Assembly (NCBI GenBank): GCA_002422865.1
Contig: DITN01000092.1
Coordinates: forward strand, 1-41,359
Origin: Bacteroidetes bacterium UBA6183
GTDB taxonomy: Bacteria; Bacteroidota; Bacteroidia; UKL13-3
DNA: 41,359 bases
Reading direction: 5' to 3'
Shown: in pieces, positions 16,144 through 25,096 of the stretch
How positions within the stretch are numbered: position 1 is the stretch's first letter
Layout: every line of letters starts with the position of its first letter
The notes under the pieces: generated by a model
Databases searched by the model: none
Told to the model about the DNA's origin: nothing
Seen by the model: only the letters and a program-made list of their open reading frames with translations
Position numbers and translations under genes: made by a program

Positions 16144-16151
16144 CAAATGTA
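16144..16151 (-). promoter_or_regulatory. Possible -7 element of the thiolase gene
   Basis: The minus strand reads TACATTTG, an exact match to the Bacteroidota TAnnTTTG consensus, 63 bases before the thiolase ATG. No TTG is found at the expected -33 spacing, so this is tentative. Confidence 0.35.
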
Positions 16152-16218
16152 GGAATTTTACCTTTTTAGCCCACCTTTAATTTTTATATGGCTAAGTTAT
16201 TGTGTTTATTCGCGTGAT

Positions 16219-16968
16219 ATGGGTATCAATAGGGCTTTTGTTTATGGCGATTTGTTGTTTGAAACCATCAGGTTATCAGGTGGTGAGCTGGTAAATATTG
16301 ACTTACATGCAAAACGGTTAGAGCAGGGGGCTAAACTGTTGGGTTTTGATTTACCAAGTACTTGGGATGTCCATTATTTATCAGACTTGGTACTCTCTAG
16401 TGTAAAAGAGAATGATGCCCGTATTCGTTTGGTGGTGAGCAGACAAGGAAATGGATTTTATTTCCCTAACAATAACGATGTAAGGTTCTATGTGGAACAT
16501 TGGGCATTGATGCCTAAAAAAATATTGGTTGAGCAAGTTGATGTTTTTGAGGCGCAATACAAAGCATGTAGCACGCTGTCTAATCTTAAAAGTGGAAACG
16601 CATTGATTTATGTGTTAGCCTCACAGTATGCTGCTGCCAATAACTTAGACGATGCGCTTATTCTGAATCAGCACGGCCGAATAGCAGAGGCTACAAGCAG
16701 TAACTTGTTTTGGATTAAAAATGGAATTATATCAACACCTCCATTAGCAGAAGGCCCGGTGGCGGGTATTATGCGTGAAGTGGTTATAAAACTAGCCCAA
16801 AAGCAGGGTTTGTTGGTGCAAGAGAAGGAACTAACAATTGAAGAGTTGTTGCTTGCTGATGAATGTTTTTTAACCAATGCACTTAATGGCATTACCATTG
16901 TAAATAAGTTTCGCGGTAAACAAATGGAGCATGAAATCACCTCATTGCTTCAGCGAGATATTAAATAA
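16219..16968 (+). CDS. Class IV PLP-dependent aminotransferase / ADC lyase-like protein
   Basis: 249 residues. It shows the fold-type IV landmarks: an N-terminal F-V-Y-G-D-L-L-F-E-T-I-R, where family members have YGDGxFETIR; Arg33 in A-K-R-L-E; the PLP lysine Lys124 in S-N-L-K-S-G-N-A-L; and the phosphate-binding E-A-T-S-S-N-L-F near residue 155. Members include branched-chain aminotransferases, D-amino acid transaminases and aminodeoxychorismate lyase (PabC), the last needed for folate. The short length fits PabC-like proteins better than IlvE. The ATG at 16219 is the only in-frame start after the stop at 16150, which leaves a slightly short N-terminus. Specific activity is uncertain. Confidence 0.8.
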   Translation: MGINRAFVYGDLLFETIRLSGGELVNIDLHAKRLEQGAKLLGFDLPSTWDVHYLSDLVLSSVKENDARIRLVVSRQGNGFYFPNNNDVRFYVEHWALMPKKILVEQVDVFEAQYKACSTLSNLKSGNALIYVLASQYAAANNLDDALILNQHGRIAEATSSNLFWIKNGIISTPPLAEGPVAGIMREVVIKLAQKQGLLVQEKELTIEELLLADECFLTNALNGITIVNKFRGKQMEHEITSLLQRDIK

Positions 16969-16995
16969 AAAAGGGCTTTTGGTAAAGCCCCTTTC
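16969..16995. terminator. Bidirectional terminator between convergent genes
   Basis: GGGCTTT (16973-16979) and AAAGCCC (16984-16990) form the stem core, with A-rich and T-rich flanks. It fills the 28-base gap between the aminotransferase and the Spy-like gene. Confidence 0.75.
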
Positions 16996-16996
16996 A

Positions 16997-17503
16997 TTAT
17001 AAAATTCCTTCTTCTAAAACATCTTCGTCTGTATCACCCTCATTATTTTCGGGTTTTGTTTCTGCTGGAGCAGATGATTTCTTTTTGCCTTTATTCTTTT
17101 TTTGCTCAGCCTTACGGGCCTCGCGGTGTTTTTTCATTTCTGCCTTGCGCTCGGCTTTAATTTTGTCGTACTCCGCTTTTTGTTGTTCGTTTAAAATTTG
17201 TTTCACACGCTCATCGTTTTTTTGCATCTGAGCAACAACCGCTTTGCGTTTTTCTTCTTTGCTCACTGTTTTGTTGGCCTCTCTCAATGCCTTCATTTCA
17301 CCATGATTTTGCTTAATGATGTCTCTAAGTTTTGTTTGTTGTTCGGCAGTTAAATTTAGTCTTTTGCTCACTTTTGCAAAAGCGCTATCCTTATTCATGT
17401 GTTTGTGTTGGGGCTGTTGTTTGGGTTTAGGTTTTTGGGCGAAAGATGCAGTGCCAATTAACATTACAAATGCCATGGCTAAAAGTTTAAGTGCTGTTTT
17501 CAT
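16997..17503 (-). CDS. Spy/CpxP-like periplasmic protein
   Basis: 168 residues. The signal peptide ends G-T-A-S-F-A-Q. The mature protein is almost wholly helical and very basic. L-N-L-T-A-E-Q-Q-T-K-L-R-D-I-I at ~50 matches the LTxxQ motif of the Spy/CpxP family, periplasmic chaperone or stress-sensing proteins. The C-terminal 60 residues are dominated by Lys, Glu and Ala, with runs such as K-K-N-K-G-K-K-K, and end in an acidic tail. Divergent from mnmA; a promoter is visible at 17534-17563. The role as a chaperone is inferred from the family. Confidence 0.7.
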   Translation of the reverse strand: MKTALKLLAMAFVMLIGTASFAQKPKPKQQPQHKHMNKDSAFAKVSKRLNLTAEQQTKLRDIIKQNHGEMKALREANKTVSKEEKRKAVVAQMQKNDERVKQILNEQQKAEYDKIKAERKAEMKKHREARKAEQKKNKGKKKSSAPAETKPENNEGDTDEDVLEEGIL

Positions 17504-17533
17504 AATTTGATGAATTTAATTTGTTCGACAAGG

Positions 17534-17563
17534 TAAAGTTAATAAGGTTTAATGATAGGACAA
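17534..17563 (-). promoter_or_regulatory. Promoter of the Spy-like gene
   Basis: On the minus strand TTG (17563-17561), 19 bases, then TAACTTTA (17541-17534), one mismatch from TAnnTTTG. This would give a leader of roughly 25 bases before the ATG at 17503. Confidence 0.5.
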
Positions 17564-17569
17564 ATAAAA

Positions 17570-17601
17570 TTGTACTAATCTCAAAATCGGACTTACCTTT
17601 G
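17570..17601 (+). promoter_or_regulatory. Promoter of the mnmA gene cluster
   Basis: TTG (17570-17572), 21 bases, then TACCTTTG (17594-17601), an exact -7 match. This is the best Bacteroidota-type promoter in the window and lies about 60 bases before the mnmA start. It is back to back with the promoter of the Spy-like gene. Confidence 0.6.
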
Positions 17602-17660
17602 TTGTTCAAAATTTTATTGTTCAATCAACAGGGCTATTTACCCTGCTATGTTTTGAAATT

Positions 17661-18761
17661 ATGAGTAAACACGGAAAAATTTTGGTTGCCATGAGTGGCG
17701 GCCTCGACAGTACAGTTACCGCAGTTATGCTGCGCGAAGAAGGTTACGAAGTAGTAGGAGTAACCATGAAAACATGGGATTATGCAACTAGTGGTGGAAG
17801 TAAAAAAGAAACCGGATGTTGTAGTCTCGATTCTATTAATGATGCCAGAAGTATTGCTGTTAAGCATGGCATTCACCACATGATTTTAGATATTAGAGAC
17901 GAGTTTGGCGATTTTGTAATTGAAAACTTTGTGGATGAATATTTAGCCGGGCGCACGCCAAATCCTTGTGTATTGTGCAATACGCACATTAAATGGGAAG
18001 CCCTTTTAAAAAGAGCCAATCAGTTGGATTGTGATTTTATTGCCACCGGACATTACGCCCAAGTGCGTGAAGAAAACAACAGGTTTGTGGTGAGTAAAGG
18101 TTTGGATGAAAACAAAGACCAATCATACGTGCTTTGGGGATTAACCCAACAAAGTTTATCGCGCACGCAATTTCCACTTGGGCAATATCGTAAGAGTGAA
18201 ATACGCCAAATGGCCCTTGATATGGGTTATGATGAATTGGTGAAAAAAAGTGAGAGTTACGAAATTTGTTTTGTGCCCGACAACGATTACCGTGGATTTT
18301 TAAAACGTAAAGTAGAAGGACTTGAACAACGTGTTGATGGCGGGAACTTTGTTACACGTGAAGGTAAAATATTAGGTAAACATAAGGGTTATCCGTTTTA
18401 TACCATCGGTCAGCGTAAAGGGTTAGAAATTGCAGTGGGCGAGCCTTTGTATGTTATTTCTATTCACCCCGAAACCAATACTGTTGTGTTAGGTAAAGAG
18501 GAAGAACTAAACCGCAAAGGGATGTGGGTGCGAGGCTTAAATATGGGTAAATATGCCGAATTAACAGCTCCATTAGAGGCTGTTACTAAAATCAGGTATA
18601 AAAATGCCGGAACAGCAAGTACCCTTTATCAAGAAGGAAATCGCATGAAAGTTATTTTTGATGCAGATGTAAAAGGAATTGCACCCGGACAATCGGCTGT
18701 GTTTTATGAAGGTGATGATATAGTTGGCGGAGGATGGATTGAAAGTAGTTTCGAAGTATAG
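17661..18761 (+). CDS. mnmA: tRNA-specific 2-thiouridylase MnmA
   Basis: 366 residues, normal for the family. It makes the 2-thio group of wobble uridine 34 in Lys, Glu and Gln tRNAs, using ATP and sulfur relayed from a cysteine desulfurase. The ATP PP-loop is S-G-G-L-D-S-T (12-18). The catalytic cysteines are Cys106 (N-P-C-V-L-C-N) and Cys203 (Y-E-I-C-F-V-P-D). A-T-G-H-Y-A and the C-terminal beta domain with T-I-G-Q-R-K-G-L are also present. It is the first gene of a plus-strand run that continues to 21659. Confidence 0.95.
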   Translation: MSKHGKILVAMSGGLDSTVTAVMLREEGYEVVGVTMKTWDYATSGGSKKETGCCSLDSINDARSIAVKHGIHHMILDIRDEFGDFVIENFVDEYLAGRTPNPCVLCNTHIKWEALLKRANQLDCDFIATGHYAQVREENNRFVVSKGLDENKDQSYVLWGLTQQSLSRTQFPLGQYRKSEIRQMALDMGYDELVKKSESYEICFVPDNDYRGFLKRKVEGLEQRVDGGNFVTREGKILGKHKGYPFYTIGQRKGLEIAVGEPLYVISIHPETNTVVLGKEEELNRKGMWVRGLNMGKYAELTAPLEAVTKIRYKNAGTASTLYQEGNRMKVIFDADVKGIAPGQSAVFYEGDDIVGGGWIESSFEV

Positions 18762-18812
18762 AAAATGCTGTTCAATACCAAATAACAAGTATATTCGTTT
18801 CATCAATATTAC

Positions 18813-19481
18813 ATGAAAAAACTACTTTTTTTATTAGGAACTCTTTTTGTTATGGGAGCTTGTAATCGTAATGATGATTCGGTTGTATCGCCACAAATTG
18901 GCACACAATATTTTCCACTAAAAATTGGTCAAACTTGGGTTTATAAGGTTGATTCCATTGCGTATGATGATAATGGTCCTACCCAGGCTATTGATACCTT
19001 TTACTACCAGTACAAGGAACAAGTTATCGAAGCCATAACCGATGACACGGGCCAACCGCTTTATCTCATCAATCGTTATTACAGGTTACATGATAGTGAC
19101 ACTTGGCAACAAGTAAGAAATTATTCAGCCCAAGTGATTGATAACAAAGCACAACGTGTTGAAGAAAATACACGTTATGTAAAGTTGGTTTTTCCGCTTA
19201 AGTCGCGCAATACCTGGAACGGAAACATGTTTAATGCCAAAGGCAGTCAGATTTATAAACTGATTGATTTTGAATTTCCGTATACATTTCAATCATCTTC
19301 TTATAAAAGTGTAAAAGTTGAGCAGGCTAACATTCTTAATTTCATTGAAGAAATTAAACGTTATGAAAAGTATGCTGAAAATATTGGTATGGTAGAACTA
19401 TTGTACGATTCATTAAATACCCAAACAACAGGAACCAAAGGCTTTCGTTACCGATTAAACTTAATGAGTTTTACCGAATAA
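18813..19481 (+). CDS. Envelope lipoprotein, unknown function
   Basis: 222 residues. The signal peptide M-K-K-L-L-F-L-L-G-T-L-F-V-M-G-A ends at Cys17 (MGA|C). The mature part begins Asn/Asp-rich and then has Y-F-P-L-K-I-G-Q-T-W-V-Y-K-V-D-S, a motif seen at the start of many Bacteroidota lipoprotein domains. The rest is beta-rich (V-K-L-V-F-P-L-K-S-R-N-T-W-N-G-N). No enzyme motif is visible. It lies 51 bases after mnmA, and its stop is one base before the protease gene, so it is probably translated together with the protease. Confidence 0.65.
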   Translation: MKKLLFLLGTLFVMGACNRNDDSVVSPQIGTQYFPLKIGQTWVYKVDSIAYDDNGPTQAIDTFYYQYKEQVIEAITDDTGQPLYLINRYYRLHDSDTWQQVRNYSAQVIDNKAQRVEENTRYVKLVFPLKSRNTWNGNMFNAKGSQIYKLIDFEFPYTFQSSSYKSVKVEQANILNFIEEIKRYEKYAENIGMVELLYDSLNTQTTGTKGFRYRLNLMSFTE

Positions 19482-19482
19482 C

Positions 19483-21153
19483 ATGAGGTTCTTTGTATGC
19501 ACCATATTATCGTTGTTGTTAGTTGGATTAACCGCAAACGCACAACAAAAAATGGTGTACAAATTTGCTGTTTTTTTTACAGATAAAGATACCGTCACCT
19601 ATTCTACTTCACGTCCCGAATCTTATTTGTCGGCCAAAGCCATCAAGCGCAAGCAGCAACAATATATTGGTATTGACATACATGACATACCTGTGAGTTT
19701 AAACCACATTCAAACCTTAAAAAACGCAGGATACAACATACACAATACAAGCCGATGGTTTAATTGTGCCATTGTTTTTACAGGTGACAAACATGCTGCC
19801 GATAGTTTAAAAAAACTTGCTGGTGTGAAGCAAGTAATTGATGTAGGATATAGCGTTAAAAAGGTGGTTTCGCAGAATAATAACCCGGTTGAGTTGGATG
19901 AAATGGTAGCCTTGTTAGAACAAAAGTTTGCTAAGGTAAAGGATAAAAATAAACAAGATACCAATATATACGGAGCCGGATTTATGCAGGCCGATATGAT
20001 TCATGCAACAAGTTTACATCAAATGAATTTTACCGGGAGTGATGTTACCATTGCCGTGATTGATGCCGGTTATAGAAATGCCAATAAACATGTTGTATTT
20101 AAGCACGCACTTAAACAAATAATTGCTACATACGACTTTGTTGATATGGAGGCGAATGTTTTTGATAACGATGACCATGGCACAGCGGTATGGAGTTGTT
20201 TGGCTGCTAATGATTCTTTTAATTTTATCGGAACAGCACCCTTTGCAAACTATATATTATTGCGGTCGGAAGATGCTACAACCGAGTTTCCTGTGGAAGA
20301 ATTTTATTGGGCCCTTGCTGCCGAATATGCCGACAGTATGGGTGCTGATATGATTAGTTCATCTCTAGGTTATAATGAATTTGACCACGATAAATATAAT
20401 TATGAGCACAAGCAGCTTGATGGTAAAACCGCGTGGATTACACAAGCTGCAAACTGGGCATCAAAAAAAGGCTTATTGGTTATAAACAGTGCAGGCAATG
20501 AGGGGGATAATGCTTGGAAACAAATTGCCTTTCCTGCTGATGCAAGTGAAGTAATAACGGTTGGTGCTGTAGATAAAAAGCAACGTTTGGCAGGATTTTC
20601 ATCGATTGGTTTAACAGCTGATGGTCGCATAAAACCTGATTTAATGGCTTTAGGCGAAAACGCTACCATAGCAAGCGATATGGGTACCATTTACGAAGGT
20701 GATGGCACCAGTTATTCGTGCCCGGTTTTAGCAGGAGGAATTGCATGCTTGTGGCCTCAATTTAAAAAATACCCTTTAGTTCAAATTAAACAGTGGTTGC
20801 ACTTAAGTGGTTCTTATTATTACAAGCCTAATAAGCATTTTGGCTACGGTGTACCCAATTTATATTTAGCCTATCAGTTTACCAATAATTACAGTTACGA
20901 TACTTTACTTGATGTTTCTTTATTGGATGATAAAAACCACCATTTGACCTTGTTTGTAAATCAGAAAGAGAAACTAAAAATTACACTCACAAACGCCTTA
21001 GGAAAGCAGGTTTTATCTCAAACAGAACATGCGAAACAACCCGGTTTTATAAGGTTTAAATTACACGGTAGTAAAAAACTTAAACATGATGTTTATACAT
21101 TACATATTATAAGTGATGATAAAAAAGTAATACAACGATTGGTGGTTAAATAG
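19483..21153 (+). CDS. Secreted subtilisin-like (S8) serine protease with a T9SS-like tail
   Basis: 556 residues. Signal peptide M-R-F-F-V-C-T-I-L-S-L-L-L-V-G-L-T-A-N-A. The propeptide-like region is ~22-150 (S-Y-L-S-A-K-A-I-K-R-K near 48-58). The catalytic triad is visible: Asp194 in I-A-V-I-D-A-G, His232 in D-D-H-G-T-A-V and Ser410 in G-T-S-Y-S-C-P. The oxyanion Asn339 is in S-A-G-N-E-G. GTSYSCP departs from the usual GTSxAxP by Ser for Ala. The last ~80 residues (K-I-T-L-T-N-A-L-G-K-Q-V-L, then Y-T-L-H-I-I and Q-R-L-V-V-K) resemble a T9SS type A sorting domain but lack the clear N-P opening. Expected to be secreted or surface bound. Substrate is unknown. Confidence 0.88.
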   Translation: MRFFVCTILSLLLVGLTANAQQKMVYKFAVFFTDKDTVTYSTSRPESYLSAKAIKRKQQQYIGIDIHDIPVSLNHIQTLKNAGYNIHNTSRWFNCAIVFTGDKHAADSLKKLAGVKQVIDVGYSVKKVVSQNNNPVELDEMVALLEQKFAKVKDKNKQDTNIYGAGFMQADMIHATSLHQMNFTGSDVTIAVIDAGYRNANKHVVFKHALKQIIATYDFVDMEANVFDNDDHGTAVWSCLAANDSFNFIGTAPFANYILLRSEDATTEFPVEEFYWALAAEYADSMGADMISSSLGYNEFDHDKYNYEHKQLDGKTAWITQAANWASKKGLLVINSAGNEGDNAWKQIAFPADASEVITVGAVDKKQRLAGFSSIGLTADGRIKPDLMALGENATIASDMGTIYEGDGTSYSCPVLAGGIACLWPQFKKYPLVQIKQWLHLSGSYYYKPNKHFGYGVPNLYLAYQFTNNYSYDTLLDVSLLDDKNHHLTLFVNQKEKLKITLTNALGKQVLSQTEHAKQPGFIRFKLHGSKKLKHDVYTLHIISDDKKVIQRLVVK

Positions 21154-21167
21154 TTAAACTCTAATTT

Positions 21168-21659
21168 ATGAAAACGACTCAAGAACTGGAACAATTTTTA
21201 GATAACGATTTTCGCAATTGGTTATCTTTATTAACTCATCAAAGTGTTGCACTTTGGGGTAAAATGGATGCACAACAAATGGTAGAGCATTTAATTATTG
21301 CAGTAAATGTTAGTAATGGCAAACAATTGATTACCCTGGCAACTCCAATGGAAAAAGTAGAAAAGGTGAAAAAAATTGCATTGTTAAGTGATAGACCTTT
21401 GCAGCGAGAGTTTAAAAATGTGGCCTTACCTACAGATCCTATACCTCATGAATACGCTGATTTTCCAGCTGCAAAACAAGGTTTGATAGAGGCCGTTGAA
21501 GCATTTAAAAACCATTTTGAAACACAAGCAGAAAAAACGCAATTACACAATATTTTCGGTGAATTAAATTATCAAGAGTGGTTGTGGTTTCACTACAAAC
21601 ATTTCATTCATCACTTTAGCCAATTTGGTATCATACCAACGGTAGATAGAATTAGCTAG
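21168..21659 (+). CDS. DinB-like / DUF1569 protein
   Basis: 163 residues. No signal peptide; helical throughout. Histidines sit where DinB-superfamily four-helix bundles bind a metal ion: M-V-E-H-L near residue 40 and H-Y-K-H-F-I-H-H-F-S-Q-F-G near 143-155. W-G-K-M-D-A-Q-Q-M-V-E-H matches the DUF1569 subgroup. DinB-like proteins include thiol-dependent S-transferases, some of which use bacillithiol. The next gene, on the other strand, is bshB1, so a bacillithiol link is possible but not shown. Starts 14 bases after the protease stop. Confidence 0.72.
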   Translation: MKTTQELEQFLDNDFRNWLSLLTHQSVALWGKMDAQQMVEHLIIAVNVSNGKQLITLATPMEKVEKVKKIALLSDRPLQREFKNVALPTDPIPHEYADFPAAKQGLIEAVEAFKNHFETQAEKTQLHNIFGELNYQEWLWFHYKHFIHHFSQFGIIPTVDRIS

Positions 21660-21661
21660 TT

Positions 21662-22384
21662 TTATAAAAGTGTAGTTAAATCTTTAGAACCGATTGGGCG
21701 TTTAACGGTGAATCCTTCGGCATAAGTAACATTAATTAATCGTCCAAATTGACGTGCCCTGGCCTCTAAAAACTCCCAAAAATCAGCTGATGAAATAGGC
21801 GTTTCGGGCTCGTTAGCATTTAAATCGGGATTAAAAAATTGTGATTTAAATGCTTTGATGGCTTCGTTTTTTTGTTCGAAAAATGGGGTTATATCAAAAA
21901 TTACATCCGGTTTGGTATAATAATCTTGTATGTAATGGTAAGTTGATTTAGGTCTCCAAGCGGCTTGTATTTCACCGTTATGTTTGGTTTCTATTTTACG
22001 TAATCCGCTTAAAAAGCAAGCGTCATGTACCAAATCACCTGCACGTCCATGATCAATATGCCTATCAAACTCACTGTTGCACAAAACAATTTCCGGTTGA
22101 TACTTTCGTATCATGGTAATCACTTTCAATAAACTTGCTTCGTCTTTCACAAAAAAGCCATCTCGCATCCTTAAGTTCTCACGGGCATGTATACCTAATA
22201 TTTTGGTTGATGCAGCTGCTTCTTCATCACGTAACTCAGCAGAACCACGCGTACCCAACTCGCCTCGGGTTAAATCAACAATACCTACTTTTTTACCTAA
22301 AGAAATGTGTGCCAATAAAGTTCCTGAGGCTGCTAACTCTACGTCATCCGGATGCGCTGCAAATGCTAAAATATCAAGTTTCAT
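21662..22384 (-). CDS. bshB1: Bacillithiol biosynthesis deacetylase BshB1
   Basis: 240 residues. Zinc-dependent deacetylase of the LmbE/PIG-L fold that removes the acetyl group from GlcNAc-malate, the second step in making bacillithiol, the low-molecular-weight thiol of many Firmicutes and Bacteroidota. Metal-binding and catalytic motifs: A-H-P-D-D-V-E (His11, Asp13, Asp14) and R-H-I-D-H-G-R-A-G (His112 region). T-R-G-E-L-G-T-R-G is the family's sugar-binding loop. The stop is only two bases from the convergent DinB-like gene. It probably shares a transcript with the reductase upstream (62-base gap). Confidence 0.93.
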   Translation of the reverse strand: MKLDILAFAAHPDDVELAASGTLLAHISLGKKVGIVDLTRGELGTRGSAELRDEEAAASTKILGIHARENLRMRDGFFVKDEASLLKVITMIRKYQPEIVLCNSEFDRHIDHGRAGDLVHDACFLSGLRKIETKHNGEIQAAWRPKSTYHYIQDYYTKPDVIFDITPFFEQKNEAIKAFKSQFFNPDLNANEPETPISSADFWEFLEARARQFGRLINVTYAEGFTVKRPIGSKDLTTLL

Positions 22385-22445
22385 GCTGCGAATATAGGTG
22401 TTTAACCTAAACTGTTATTCTTGAAATCTACTTCGGTTAAACACT

Positions 22446-23495
22446 TTAATAATCTTCTATGGTTAATTCAACTTTGTTTGTAGTTGGGTGAGCAGTGCAA
22501 GTTAGTACACGACCTTCAGCCACATCTTTATCTGTTAACACTTGGTTGTAATGCAAGTGAACAGTACCGCTATTTAATTGGCATACACAGCTGCTGCACA
22601 TTCCGCGCATGCAACTGTATGGTAAATCGAGGCCGCTTTTTTGGGCTGCCTGCAAAAGGGTTTCTCCCGCTTTTAAACCAAAGGTGTGTTTAAGTTTGTT
22701 TACATGAATAGTTACTTCTGCATCGGTATATTCAGGCGTTTCTTTATCACCCAGCAAGCTCCCTTCGTCATCATCATCATCTTCGTGTATGGTAAACGTT
22801 TCTTTATACAATTGCTCTTGTTTAAAACCCATGGTTAGCAAGGTTATAAAAATCATTTCCATATAGGCAAATGGTCCGCAGGTATAAAACAATACATCTG
22901 TTTTTACAGCCACTCTTTCGTTTACAATTTCCTCTAGCATAAAACGATTAAGCCGGGCCTTCATCAGATTTTTATGGTCGCTAAACAACCATATAACATC
23001 AAACCTATTTGCAAATTGCTGCGTTAGTTGTTGCAATTCATTATAAAATATACAATCGTCTTTACTCGAGTTTGAGTAAACCAAAACTACAAGACTTTGT
23101 GTGCGGTGAAGTGCATGTTTGATTAATCCTAGTATAGGACCAATTCCACTGCCGGCTGCCATAAAAAATAATTGAGTAGGCAATGTGTCTGTGAATACAA
23201 ATTTGCCGTTTGGTTTAAGTATTTTCAATTCATCACCAACCTCAAGTTTGTTGTGTAAATATCGGGTTGCTTCACCATTCTCAATCAGTTTAACAGCAAT
23301 ACACAATTCTTGGTCAATATCCGGTGAACTGCATAAAGAATAGGGTCTGCGAATTTCTTTACCGTTAATATTAAGCAATAATGTAATGTATTGCCCTGCT
23401 TGGTAGTTTAAATTTACAGGGGCATCAAAGTAAAAACACTTGGTATCGTGTGTAACCGAAACAATTTTTTTTGTAATTAAGGTGTAATCTGACAT
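22446..23495 (-). CDS. PaaE-type ferredoxin reductase with C-terminal 2Fe-2S domain
   Basis: 349 residues in three parts. The FAD-binding barrel carries R-R-P-Y-S-L-C-S-S near residue 48. The NAD(P)-binding domain carries A-A-G-S-G-I-G-P-I-L near 110-120 and Y-T-C-G-P-F-A-Y-M near 205. The C-terminal plant-type 2Fe-2S ferredoxin has ligands Cys295, Cys300, Cys303 and Cys333. Such proteins pass electrons from NAD(P)H through FAD and the cluster to an oxygenase or other acceptor. PaaE is the phenylacetyl-CoA epoxidase reductase, but no paaABC genes are here, so the partner is unknown. An acidic Asp-run linker (near residue 233) separates the reductase and ferredoxin parts. Confidence 0.88.
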   Translation of the reverse strand: MSDYTLITKKIVSVTHDTKCFYFDAPVNLNYQAGQYITLLLNINGKEIRRPYSLCSSPDIDQELCIAVKLIENGEATRYLHNKLEVGDELKILKPNGKFVFTDTLPTQLFFMAAGSGIGPILGLIKHALHRTQSLVVLVYSNSSKDDCIFYNELQQLTQQFANRFDVIWLFSDHKNLMKARLNRFMLEEIVNERVAVKTDVLFYTCGPFAYMEMIFITLLTMGFKQEQLYKETFTIHEDDDDDEGSLLGDKETPEYTDAEVTIHVNKLKHTFGLKAGETLLQAAQKSGLDLPYSCMRGMCSSCVCQLNSGTVHLHYNQVLTDKDVAEGRVLTCTAHPTTNKVELTIEDY

Positions 23496-23652
23496 GCAAT
23501 TTTGGGTATTTAGCCTATCGGTGTATGCAATAATAAAAGTATTCGCAGACTTAATCAGATTGTTTACCGATTATCTTCAATTAAGTCACCTAAAATCCAT
23601 TTTCAGGGGTAATTCAAATCATAATTTTGAGCACTGTTTTAAGTAAAATAAG

Positions 23653-24462
23653 ATGGCGGCTCGCAAATATATTTATGTGGTATTACTGTTTTTTCTGACT
23701 TCATGCCAGCAGTTTGAGTTTGATCCCAATCAGTCGGTAAATGCTTTTAGTGCAGATAGGTTAAATTATGTAAATATTGAACGCATTATTAACGAACCAT
23801 CTCGCGAGGAAATGGTTTTGGCTATTACAGGCGACTCTCATTTGGATTACGATAACTTAACAAAATTTGTACACCATGTAAATGCCGATCCTACGATTGA
23901 TTTTGTGATTCATACAGGCGATTTAACCGACCATGGTTTATTAAAAGAATATGAGTGGGCAGTAAGCCGATTGCAAAAATTAAACAAACCCCTTGTTGTT
24001 ACATTAGGTAATCATGATGTGCTTTCGTTAGGTGAAGATACCTACAAACACATGCTGGGTGGTTCAAACTTTGCGTTTGTAAAAGACAGTGTAAAGTTTG
24101 TTGTATTTAACTCAAACGGCAGGGAATACGGATTTAAAGGGAAGATTCCAGATTTGGGTTGGTTAGATAAGGAGTTGCTTTTAGGTTCAGATTATAAAAA
24201 TGTTATTATGGTGAGCCACGTACCTTATTGGGATAGGGATTTTGATTTAGGATTAAAACCTGATTATTTAAAGTTGTTACGTGATGTAAATTCAAGAACC
24301 CCAATTTTAGCGCATATTAACGGGCATTTACACATGCAAACAGTTGATGTTAGACCTGATAATGGATTGTTACAAATACTTCCGGGAAGCACAGGCAGTC
24401 GCACTTATGTAAAATTAATTATTGGAAAAAATGGAGTGAGGTATGAAAAAATTACTTTTTAG
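23653..24462 (+). CDS. Lipoprotein metallophosphoesterase
   Basis: 269 residues. The signal peptide ends L-T-S|C with Cys18, so it is likely lipid-anchored in the envelope. Calcineurin-type metallophosphoesterase motifs are in order: G-D-S-H (Asp61, His63), G-D-L-T-D (Asp90), G-N-H-D (120-122), V-S-H-V-P and N-G-H-L-H. Together they bind the two metal ions. Substrate is unknown. An exact -7 sequence TAATTTTG is at 23622-23629, without a TTG at the usual distance. Its 3' end overlaps the next gene by 20 bases. Confidence 0.85.
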   Translation: MAARKYIYVVLLFFLTSCQQFEFDPNQSVNAFSADRLNYVNIERIINEPSREEMVLAITGDSHLDYDNLTKFVHHVNADPTIDFVIHTGDLTDHGLLKEYEWAVSRLQKLNKPLVVTLGNHDVLSLGEDTYKHMLGGSNFAFVKDSVKFVVFNSNGREYGFKGKIPDLGWLDKELLLGSDYKNVIMVSHVPYWDRDFDLGLKPDYLKLLRDVNSRTPILAHINGHLHMQTVDVRPDNGLLQILPGSTGSRTYVKLIIGKNGVRYEKITF

Positions 24463-25000
24463 TGTGTTGTTTTTAGGTATGTTAAATTATTTAAATGCAC
24501 AACAGCAAAAAATAACAACTGTACAATATGCAGGTAGTATGGGTTATTTAAGTTTGGGAGTGGGTATAACCAATAAATCGGGGAAGGTACAGCATGAGTT
24601 GTTGTATGGTTTTGTTCCAAAATATTATGGTGGTCCGTTAGATAAAATTACGTATCGATTAACGTATTTACCTTTTGAAATCAAACAAAAGGGTAAGTTG
24701 AGCTGGCGGCCAATTAATCCGATTGTTTTTGCTGCATACAATATAGGCAATCAATTTTCCTTAGAGCATTCGCACAAAAACTACGATCAAGATTATTATT
24801 GGTGGTCGCCTGCACTTAGGTTTCATGTTGGTGCAAACACAGCAGTATTTATCAGTGGCAAAAAACAAACCACCATGTTATATCTTGAAGCCAATACCAA
24901 CGATAGGTATATTACCACTTATTGGGATAATACGGGCAACATGGGTTTAGGCGATTTGTTTTACATGGGTTTAGGCGTAAAGTTTCTGTTCAATGAATAG
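24443..25000 (+). CDS. Probable outer-membrane beta-barrel-like protein
   Basis: 185 residues. Signal peptide M-K-K-L-L-F-S-V-L-F-L-G-M-L-N-Y-L-N-A. The mature part alternates hydrophobic and polar residues in strands ending in aromatic residues (L-L-Y-G-F-V-P-K-Y-Y-G-G, I-T-Y-R-L-T-Y-L-P-F). It ends G-L-G-V-K-F-L-F-N-E, as small outer-membrane barrels do. The 20-base overlap with the phosphoesterase gene suggests translational coupling and a shared pathway. No family is recognised. Confidence 0.6.
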   Translation: MKKLLFSVLFLGMLNYLNAQQQKITTVQYAGSMGYLSLGVGITNKSGKVQHELLYGFVPKYYGGPLDKITYRLTYLPFEIKQKGKLSWRPINPIVFAAYNIGNQFSLEHSHKNYDQDYYWWSPALRFHVGANTAVFISGKKQTTMLYLEANTNDRYITTYWDNTGNMGLGDLFYMGLGVKFLFNE

Positions 25001-25096
25001 CAAAAAACTGAACTGATTAAAATCAGCTTTTTACATGTTTGTAACTCATGCCTCATGTTTAATAAGGGTACTTTATTTGCACCCGACAAAACATCT

